Part shown: positions 4,935 to 10,264 of the stretch, in pieces
Numbering within the stretch: the stretch's first letter is position 1
Layout of the letters: the number at the start of each line of letters is the position of its first letter
Assembly: GCA_030916785.1 (NCBI GenBank)
Contig: JAUPVY010000014.1
Location: 1-10,264 of the forward strand
Direction: 5' to 3'
DNA: 10,264 nucleotides
Source: Patescibacteria group bacterium
GTDB lineage: Bacteria; Patescibacteriota; Minisyncoccia; Phycocordibacterales; DATDWN01
Notes under the pieces: generated by a model
Told to the model about the DNA's origin: nothing
The model's database searches: none
What the model saw: only the letters and a program-made list of their open reading frames with translations
Made by a program: the position numbers and the translations under genes

Positions 4935-7148
4935 TTAATTAGAAACCGGAGCTTTCTTTTTGAAACCTCTCTTCTTTTTTTCTTCAGCTAGTATTTCAAG
5001 TGCGCGAGGAAGTTCTATTGTATAAACATCATCTTGTTTAAGAGAGCGAAAATCTTTTTGGTGTACTATGTATGGTCCGAAGCGTCCTATGTTAGCAGAT
5101 ATTTTCTCTCCAGTAACTGGGTGAACGCCGAGTACTCTTGGAAGAGTCAGGTATGTCAGCGCGTCTTCTAGAGTGACAGTAGACAACTCTTTATTTTTTG
5201 GGATGGAAGCCATTTTTGGTTTCGGAGCTTTTTTGCTACCTTTACCTTTTACTCTTTCTCCGAGCTGCACATAAGGACCGTATTTTCCAACCATCATAAA
5301 AATAGACAGTCCGGTTTCAGGGTCAATACCAATTGGTTCTTCTTTTTTTATTTCTTCACCGTTCATAGTGAGTGCTCCTTCACATTCTGGATATTTGGCA
5401 CAAGATAGGAATTTGCCACCGCGAGATAGTTTTATAATCATAGGACCTCCACAAGTTGGACATTTGAAAGTTGAGTCGGCGTCACCCAAGTTGGTGACTT
5501 TATCCATTTTGTCTTTACTTTTTACTTCAGCCAAGAATGGTTTGTAGAAAGTTTTTAGAGTTTTCACATATTCTTCCTTGCCCTCAGCAATAAGGTCCAG
5601 TTTGTCTTCCATGTCGGCTGTAAAACTATCACTTATGTAGCCAGCAAAGTTGTCTTCAAGGAAGCTAGAAACAACGTCACCTGTGTCCGTAGGGAAAAGA
5701 GCTTTGTTCTGTTTCTCCACGTAACCTCTATCTTCTAGGGTTTTGATTGTGGACGCGTATGTACTAGGTCTACCGATACCTCTTTTTTCAAGCTCTTTAA
5801 TAAGTCCGGCTTCGGAGTATCTTCCGGGCGGTTCTGTTTGTTTCTCTTCAGTTGAAACATTTTTTAACTCCAATTTTTCTCCAGATTTCACTTTTGGCAG
5901 TTCTACATCATCACCTCTAGACGCAGGATCTCCAAGTAGCCAACCAGGGAACTTAATTTGGGAGCCAGTTATGGAGAAATCCGGCATACTACTCTTTTCA
6001 GGAAGTCCTTTTACGTTTGCTGTGATCTTTGTTCTCAAAGTCTGCGCATCTTTCATTTGAGATGACAATGCTCTTCTCCAAATAAGTTCGTACAATTTTT
6101 TCTGTTCATCTGTGAACCCAGCATGTTCTATGTCAAAATGCGTCGGTCTTATTGCCTCGTGGGCTTCCTGAGCATTTTTGCTTTTTGTTGTGAATTTTCT
6201 GATTTGTAAATATTCTTTTCCAAATTTTTTCTCAACTACACTAGCAATCTGTGCAATGGCCACCGTACTTAAGTTTGTAGAGTCGGTACGCATGTAGGTA
6301 ATATGTCCTGCTTCATATAGTTTCTGTGCAATACCCATTGTTCTGGATGGAGAGAATCCAAGTCGAGAACTGGCTGTTTGCTGTAGCGTAGAGGTGATGA
6401 AAGGAGCTCGTGGACTTTTTTTGACATCAGATTCCTTTACATCCTTTACATACCATTTGTTTTCTTTGCCGGCTTTTTCTGCTGTCTCAATAATATGTTC
6501 CAGCACTTTTTTATCTGTTGGTTCTTCTTCACAGACAAGCGTCATGAAGTTTTTGTTTTCTGTATTAAAATCAGCTGAGATAACCCAAAAAGTGTGACTT
6601 TTGAAAGCGCGTATTTCTCTTTCGCGTTCCATTATTATTCGGAGAGCGGGGGATTGAACTCTGCCTGCTGACAGACCATAGCGAACTTTCTTCCAAATAA
6701 GTCCAGACAAGTCATATCCTACAAGTCTATCCAAAACTCTTCTGGCCTCTTGGGCTTGTTTCAAATTGTCATCTATATCTCGGGGGTGTTTGATTGCTTC
6801 TACCACTGCTTCTTTCGTAATTTCGTGAAATACAACACGTTTTGGGTGTTTCAATCCTGTTGCCTCGGCAATGTGCCAGGCGATAGCCTCTCCCTCTCGG
6901 TCGGGGTCAGTTGCGAGGAGGATTTCTGTTGCTTTTTTTGAAAGAGTTTTTAACTCGCTAACTATTTTTTCTTTACCTTTTGATATTTCGTAATGAGGAA
7001 TAAAACCACCTTCTATATCGATGGCTTTTTTATTTGATTTTGGTAAATCGCGTATGTGTCCCACAGAAGCAACCACTGTATATTCTCCATCAAGGTATTT
7101 AGAAATTGTTTTTGCTTTTGCCGGAGATTCAACAATTAAAAGTTTCAT
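4935..7148 (-). CDS. topA: DNA topoisomerase I (type IA)
   Basis: Relaxes negatively supercoiled DNA by cutting one strand through a 5'-phosphotyrosine. The N-terminal TOPRIM domain shows IVESPAKAKTI (E7) and the acidic triad in DPDREGEA (D81, D83, E85). SAGRVQSPALRIIMERE (160-176) and PSRTMGIAQKLYEAGHITYM (267-286) surround the catalytic tyrosine, Y285 in YMRTDS. RGIGRPSTYASTI (456-468) is also conserved. One four-cysteine zinc finger follows at C563, C566, C583 and C589. After it come two C-terminal repeats with GKYGPYVQLGE (621-631) and GRFGPYIV (688-695), and a lysine-rich tail. At 737 aa the protein is full length for bacterial TopA with one zinc finger. The ATG at 7148 lies just 7 nt after a -10 box, with no Shine-Dalgarno. 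Small cysteine-rich genes lie on both sides. Confidence 0.97.
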   Translation of the reverse strand: MKLLIVESPAKAKTISKYLDGEYTVVASVGHIRDLPKSNKKAIDIEGGFIPHYEISKGKEKIVSELKTLSKKATEILLATDPDREGEAIAWHIAEATGLKHPKRVVFHEITKEAVVEAIKHPRDIDDNLKQAQEARRVLDRLVGYDLSGLIWKKVRYGLSAGRVQSPALRIIMEREREIRAFKSHTFWVISADFNTENKNFMTLVCEEEPTDKKVLEHIIETAEKAGKENKWYVKDVKESDVKKSPRAPFITSTLQQTASSRLGFSPSRTMGIAQKLYEAGHITYMRTDSTNLSTVAIAQIASVVEKKFGKEYLQIRKFTTKSKNAQEAHEAIRPTHFDIEHAGFTDEQKKLYELIWRRALSSQMKDAQTLRTKITANVKGLPEKSSMPDFSITGSQIKFPGWLLGDPASRGDDVELPKVKSGEKLELKNVSTEEKQTEPPGRYSEAGLIKELEKRGIGRPSTYASTIKTLEDRGYVEKQNKALFPTDTGDVVSSFLEDNFAGYISDSFTADMEDKLDLIAEGKEEYVKTLKTFYKPFLAEVKSKDKMDKVTNLGDADSTFKCPTCGGPMIIKLSRGGKFLSCAKYPECEGALTMNGEEIKKEEPIGIDPETGLSIFMMVGKYGPYVQLGERVKGKGSKKAPKPKMASIPKNKELSTVTLEDALTYLTLPRVLGVHPVTGEKISANIGRFGPYIVHQKDFRSLKQDDVYTIELPRALEILAEEKKKRGFKKKAPVSN

Positions 7149-7185
7149 TTGATTGATTATTACCTCAAAATAATTTTTTGTCCAA
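7149..7185 (-). promoter_or_regulatory. Predicted topA promoter, nearly leaderless
   Basis: On the minus strand TTGGAC (7185-7180) is followed by an 18-nt spacer and AATAAT (7161-7156, 5/6 to consensus), then 7 nt to the topA ATG. The upstream terminator at 7198-7226 insulates it from the small gene before it. Confidence 0.5.
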
Positions 7186-7197
7186 TTTTATAACGAC

Positions 7198-7226
7198 AAA
7201 AGGGTCCCGCGATGTTCACGGAACCC
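7198..7226 (-). terminator. Intrinsic terminator of the small cysteine-rich gene
   Basis: On the minus strand GGGTTCCGTG pairs with CGCGGGACCC (10 bp with two T:G pairs, loop AACAT, 7226-7202) and is followed by TTTT (7201-7198). It starts 9 nt after the stop codon and sits just before the topA promoter. A textbook rho-independent terminator, apart from the short T-run. Confidence 0.85.
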
Positions 7227-7234
7227 CTGTTGTA

Positions 7235-7459
7235 CTATAGACCCTCCGGAAGAGATCGCTTCTTTCCAAGAGGGCGAATCTCGTTGCCCAAACAGTAGTC
7301 TTCGACTCGCGCCATCCAGCACGGCATGTCGAAGAATCCTACTGTGTTTGGTGGTACAAGTGGCCCCCAGTGTTTGCGGCAGACTGCACCTCTCTTGCCA
7401 CAGTCACTGCAAACAATGTTTGGAAAGAGTGCAATTTCTGTGTCTGGTGTTGAAGCCAT
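7235..7459 (-). CDS. Small cysteine-rich protein, putative zinc binding, function unknown
   Basis: A 74-residue soluble-looking protein I do not recognise. Cysteines lie at C17-x2-C20 (CSDCGKRG), C27, C47 and C56, with H30 nearby; C17, C20, C27 and H30 or C47 could bind one zinc ion. There is no hydrophobic helix. I chose the ATG at 7459 rather than the in-frame TTG at 7480 because TTG falls right behind the -10 (7487-7482), whereas the ATG follows a GAGGGGG ribosome-binding site at 8-nt spacing. GC is about 52% by hand count, above its neighbours. It is a self-contained unit with its own promoter and terminator between dprA and topA, sharing promoter and leader motifs with the zinc-ribbon gene on the other side of topA. 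Confidence 0.75.
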   Translation of the reverse strand: MASTPDTEIALFPNIVCSDCGKRGAVCRKHWGPLVPPNTVGFFDMPCWMARVEDYCLGNEIRPLGKKRSLPEGL

Positions 7460-7491
7460 AGTCCTAACCCCCTCTGGCAATATTATATCAT
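7460..7491 (-). promoter_or_regulatory. Extended -10 promoter and Shine-Dalgarno of the small cysteine-rich gene
   Basis: Minus-strand ATGATATAATA (7491-7481) contains a perfect extended -10 (TGATATAAT). No good -35 is seen at normal spacing; TAGACA (7506-7501) is only 13 nt away and TTAAAT further up is weak, as expected for an extended -10 promoter. GAGGGGG (7474-7468) is the likely ribosome-binding site. The same 11 nt occur at 4476-4486 before the other small gene. Confidence 0.7.
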
Positions 7492-7503
7492 GTTTAAAAC
7501 TGT

Positions 7504-8358
7504 CTATTTAAGGTGGATCTCTCCCATAACTTCTTCAACAATTCCTTTAATTTCCATGGTGGCAATAATAGTCTGTGTCACATAAACGGGTTTACCAAGG
7601 CGCCTTATTATCTCATCGCGAGACAGGGGCTCGTTCAGTATGTTTATGACCTCGTGTTCGTCCGTGGAGCAGTCGGAGTAATCTCTTTTTTGAAATAAAT
7701 CTTCATGTGGGTTTAGTCCCAAGGCAGTTATTATGTCGCTCGATTGTGTTATGGGTGTAGCACCGAGACGAAGCAACATGTGTGGACCCTCTGACGTTTT
7801 CGAAAATATTGAGTGGGGCACAGTGAAAACATCCCTATTGTATTCAATGGCATATTTAGATGTGATAAGTGTTCCTGATTGTAATTCTGCTTCAATAACT
7901 AGTGTTGCGTGACTCATTCCAGCAATAATACGGTTTCGTTGTGGAAAATTTGATGGATATGACGGGCAGTCATCTTCAAATTCGGTCATGATGGCTCCAC
8001 CACTCTCAACTATTTCTTCTGCAAGTTTTTTGTGGCTTGGCGGATATAAAACTTTATCTGAAAGTCCGGAACCAGGTATGGCAACAGTGGGTAGCCCGGC
8101 CCGCAGGGCAGAGCGATGACCGATGGAGTCAATTCCAAGAGCAAGGCCTGACACTATTGTGATTGGATACCCCCGCAGACCTTCAATAAGTTTTTCACAC
8201 ACTACTTTTCCGTATTCACTATATTTTCTAGAACCAACAACTGCCAAATATTTTTCTGTTTGGGGCAACTCTCCAATAATCCTCATGGATTTTGGCGGAT
8301 CATTTATTTCTAGAAGAAGAGGAGGAAAATCCTTTTTATTAAGGTTACGAATCTCCAT
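7504..8358 (-). CDS. dprA: DprA/Smf, DNA-processing protein (ssDNA uptake/RecA loading)
   Basis: Binds incoming single-stranded DNA during natural transformation and loads RecA. The Rossmann-like DprA domain is clear: VGSRKYSEYG (41-50), SGLALGIDSIGHRSAL (70-85), AIPGSGLSDKVLYPPSHKKL (93-112), FPQRNRIIAGMSHATLVIEA (138-157), SGTLITSKYAIEYNRDVFTVP (161-181) and EGPHMLLRLGA (190-200). A C-terminal winged-helix-like region covers about 230-284. The N-terminal SAM-like helical domain found in many DprA proteins is reduced to about 35 residues, giving 284 aa against the usual 300-370. The ATG at 8358 lies 8 nt after a TATACT -10, with no Shine-Dalgarno. It is transcribed divergently from serS. Confidence 0.96.
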   Translation of the reverse strand: MEIRNLNKKDFPPLLLEINDPPKSMRIIGELPQTEKYLAVVGSRKYSEYGKVVCEKLIEGLRGYPITIVSGLALGIDSIGHRSALRAGLPTVAIPGSGLSDKVLYPPSHKKLAEEIVESGGAIMTEFEDDCPSYPSNFPQRNRIIAGMSHATLVIEAELQSGTLITSKYAIEYNRDVFTVPHSIFSKTSEGPHMLLRLGATPITQSSDIITALGLNPHEDLFQKRDYSDCSTDEHEVINILNEPLSRDEIIRRLGKPVYVTQTIIATMEIKGIVEEVMGEIHLK

Positions 8359-8396
8359 ATTTGTATAGTATATCGTATTTTTGCTACACTATATAT
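8359..8396. promoter_or_regulatory. 38-bp divergent promoter region, dprA (minus) and serS (plus)
   Basis: For serS, TTGTAT (8361-8366), an 18-nt spacer and TACACT (8385-8390) leave 6 nt before the ATG at 8397. For dprA, TATACT on the minus strand (8372-8367) leaves 8 nt before the ATG at 8358. The two promoters overlap in 38 bp and neither leaves room for a Shine-Dalgarno, so both mRNAs are predicted leaderless and the promoters may compete. Confidence 0.55.
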
Positions 8397-9668
8397 ATGT
8401 TAGATATTAAATTCATTAGAGAGAACAAAGACCTCATAGACCTGGGGGCCAAGAAAAAACACATTAACTTTGATGTAGAAGCACTGGTTGCCATAGATGA
8501 CAAACGTAAGGAGTTTATTGCTTCAATTGAAAAGAAGCGTGCTGAGCAGAATATGGTCAGTGAAAGAATGGTTAGAACACAAGATGAATCTGAAAAAGCA
8601 CAGATGATTAGAGAGATGAAAGCGCTAAAGGAGGCAATGCAACAGGAAGAAGAAGAGTTAAAGAAAGTAATGCATGAGTGGCAGGTCTTGATGCTTGCAG
8701 TTCCAAATATTCCTGATGTTTCTGTGCCTGATGGGGTAGACGACAAAGACAATAGAGAAGTAAAAACTTGGGGAGATATTCCAAAATTTGATTTTACTCC
8801 AAAGGATCATATAGAACTAATGCAAAACCTTGGGATGCTGGATCTGGAGCGAGGTACAAAAGTAGCTGGGTTCAGGGGGTATTTTCTAAAGGGTGATGGA
8901 GCGAGACTTCAGTTTGCTCTTTGGCAGTTCGTTCAAGATTTCTTTTTGAAGAAAGGAGATTTTACTCCCATGATCACTCCATCACTTGTAAGGAGAGAGA
9001 CTCTTATGGGTACAGGATACATTCCACAAGGTGAAGAGGACTTGTATAAAACTCAGGATGGTGATTATTTGTCAGGAACAGCTGAAGTGGCTTTGATGTC
9101 GTATTATTCAGATGAAGTTTTGGATAAAAAAGATTTGCCTATAAAAATGTTAGGTTTTTCAAATGCATTTCGTAGAGAGGCGGGAAGTCACGGCAAAGAT
9201 ACTAAGGGCATTTTGAGAGTCCATGAATTTTTCAAATTTGAACAGGTTGTTTTGTGTGAGGCCTCACATGCAGAGTCGGTGAAATACCACGAGGAGATAA
9301 ACAATAATACAGAAGAAATAACACAGGCACTAGGTTTGCCTTACCATGTAGTTGCCAATTGCGGAGGGGATTTAGGATTGGGCCAAGTAAAAAAATATGA
9401 TATTGAAGTCTGGCTTCCATCAGAGAATACATACAGAGAAACAGGATCAGCTTCTTATTTTCATGATTTCCAAACACGCAGATTGAATATTCGTTACAGA
9501 GACGATGAAGGTAAAATGCGATTCGTGCACTCTCTGAACAACACAGCGCTTTCTGGACGCCCTCTCATCATGATTGTTGAGAATTACCAAAACGAAGACG
9601 GTAGTATTCGTATTCCAGAAGTACTCCAACCTTATATGGGTGGTCAAAAGATTATCGCAAAACAATAA
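8397..9668 (+). CDS. serS: SerRS, seryl-tRNA synthetase
   Basis: Class II aminoacyl-tRNA synthetase that charges tRNA-Ser. The ATG at 8397 gives MLDIKFIREN, the family's standard N-terminus; the frame stays open upstream to 8361 but that would run into the promoter. Residues about 30-100 form the long antiparallel coiled coil that grips the tRNA extra arm. Motif 1 lies around FTPMITPSLVRRETLMGTG (189-207). SGTAEVALMSYY (226-237) is the TAE loop. Motif 2 is FRREAGSHGKDTKGILRVHE (258-277). Motif 3 is ALSGRPLIMIVENYQNEDGS (384-403), where most bacteria have LAVGRTLVAILENYQ; the arginine is kept. At 423 aa it has normal length. The next gene follows 56 bp later on the same strand. Confidence 0.97.
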   Translation: MLDIKFIRENKDLIDLGAKKKHINFDVEALVAIDDKRKEFIASIEKKRAEQNMVSERMVRTQDESEKAQMIREMKALKEAMQQEEEELKKVMHEWQVLMLAVPNIPDVSVPDGVDDKDNREVKTWGDIPKFDFTPKDHIELMQNLGMLDLERGTKVAGFRGYFLKGDGARLQFALWQFVQDFFLKKGDFTPMITPSLVRRETLMGTGYIPQGEEDLYKTQDGDYLSGTAEVALMSYYSDEVLDKKDLPIKMLGFSNAFRREAGSHGKDTKGILRVHEFFKFEQVVLCEASHAESVKYHEEINNNTEEITQALGLPYHVVANCGGDLGLGQVKKYDIEVWLPSENTYRETGSASYFHDFQTRRLNIRYRDDEGKMRFVHSLNNTALSGRPLIMIVENYQNEDGSIRIPEVLQPYMGGQKIIAKQ

Positions 9669-9724
9669 TCTGAATTTTAGACATTGGTATTGCAAATTGC
9701 AAAATTGATAATTGAAAATTATTT
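9669..9724. repeat. AT-rich spacer with iterated AATTG/TTGCAA repeats
   Basis: Between serS and the POTRA gene, TTGCAAATTGCAAAATTG and ATAATTGAAAATTAT iterate AATTG, TTGCAA and AAATT units, giving several short overlapping palindromes (for example TGCAAATTGCA). No clear terminator, Shine-Dalgarno or paired -35/-10 is present. A GATAAT at 9707-9712 is the only -10 candidate for the next gene. Confidence 0.5.
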
Positions 9725-10264
9725 ATGATCTCCACCAATTCTCTTTCACATGAGGAGTATTTAAGAAAAAAGAGAAAAAAGAAACTTTGGAAGTTCGGTG
9801 GATTTTTGTTTGCTGTTATCTTGTTGATAGGCCTTTCTTCATATTTATCACACAGGATAGAGGTACGCATTAGAAGTGTTGAACTTAGTGGAGGTGTTCT
9901 GGTAACGCAAGATGATGTAGAAGACACATCTCTCAAATACTTGGAAGGTTCATATTTTTGGCTTTATCCAAAGAACAATGTTTTTTGGTATCCGCATGAT
10001 GAGCTAGAGCAGTATCTCAAAGAAAATTTTAGGAGAATAGATACTATTACCATAGAAAGAAATGGTCTACAGACTTTAGTTATAAAAATAAAAGAGAGAA
10101 AACCTTTTGCTCTCTGGTGTGAAAGACAGAGCACATCCGTTGTGGCCTCAAGCACAGAAGTAGTTTCAGACACTAAAAAACAGGAAGAGTGCTATTTCAT
10201 TGATCAAAACAGTACAGTGTTTGCTAAAGCACCAATTTTTTCTGGTGATGCGTATTTTAAATAT
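9725..10264 (+). CDS. FtsQ/DivIB-like POTRA-domain membrane protein (3' end missing)
   Basis: The first 180 codons of a bitopic membrane protein. A short basic cytoplasmic N-terminus (LRKKRKKKLWK, about 13-23) leads into one transmembrane helix (about 24-42, ending near SSYLSH). After it comes a POTRA-like region: IRSVELSGGVLVTQDDV (about 49-65), then YFWLYPKNNVFWYPHDELEQYL (about 77-98), NFRRIDTITIERNGLQTLVIKIKERKP (about 101-127) and ALWC. The order V-x-G, l-x-d-v, ER-x-P-A-x-W is that of FtsQ/DivIB, which links early and late divisome proteins at the septum. A threonine/serine-rich insert precedes CYFIDQNSTVFAKAP, the usual 'FID..G.VF' segment. FtsQ is the best match, but the C-terminus is not visible, so the division role is inferred. 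The ATG at 9725 is preferred because the basic segment plus helix follows directly. Confidence 0.75.
   Translation, partial: MISTNSLSHEEYLRKKRKKKLWKFGGFLFAVILLIGLSSYLSHRIEVRIRSVELSGGVLVTQDDVEDTSLKYLEGSYFWLYPKNNVFWYPHDELEQYLKENFRRIDTITIERNGLQTLVIKIKERKPFALWCERQSTSVVASSTEVVSDTKKQEECYFIDQNSTVFAKAPIFSGDAYFKY

Noticed and set aside
8361..8396. Upstream extension of serS starting at 8361
   Set aside because: It begins at a non-ATG codon inside the predicted promoter, and the family N-terminus MLDIKFIREN starts exactly at the ATG 8397.
9232..9695. Minus-strand open frames opposite the end of serS
   Set aside because: They are shadows of the well-conserved serS reading frame, with no ribosome-binding site or recognisable domain.

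Overview
The window looks like chromosomal housekeeping DNA from a small, AT-rich bacterial genome. The best guess is Candidatus Patescibacteria / CPR, probably a Parcubacteria-like lineage. This is an inference from several signs. The genes are compact and packed on both strands, and most of the main ORFs lack a Shine-Dalgarno sequence and have a -10-like box only 6-8 nt before the ATG, so they are probably leaderless. Rel is short and lacks its C-terminal regulatory domains, SerRS has an unusual motif 3, and dprA is kept among informational genes. The standard genetic code fits every gene.

Layout, left to right. On the minus strand are murF (cut by the window's left edge), miaA, and a tRNA-Leu(CAA) whose 3' trailer is rich in palindromes. 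The tRNA diverges from parB (plus), which converges with a short bifunctional (p)ppGpp synthetase/hydrolase gene (minus). A divergent promoter region follows, then a 73-codon membrane-anchored zinc-ribbon gene (plus) with its own consensus promoter, Shine-Dalgarno and terminator. A 209-bp gap holds that terminator and a long imperfect inverted repeat, followed by topA (minus). Next come a second small cysteine-rich gene (minus), again with its own promoter and terminator, and dprA (minus). dprA diverges from serS (plus), which is followed by a partial FtsQ/DivIB-like POTRA protein running off the right edge.

Functions: cell wall and division (murF, FtsQ-like), translation and tRNA maturation (tRNA-Leu, miaA, serS), chromosome segregation, topology and DNA uptake (parB, topA, dprA), and the stringent response (rel). 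No CRISPR array, transposase or phage structural gene is visible. The most unusual parts are the two small cysteine-rich genes that flank topA. They are GC-richer than their neighbours (about 54% and 52% by hand count) and share an 11-nt extended -10 sequence and a leader motif. Next in interest are the structured intergenic segments: an anti-tRNA repeat in the tRNA trailer and the long inverted repeat downstream of topA.
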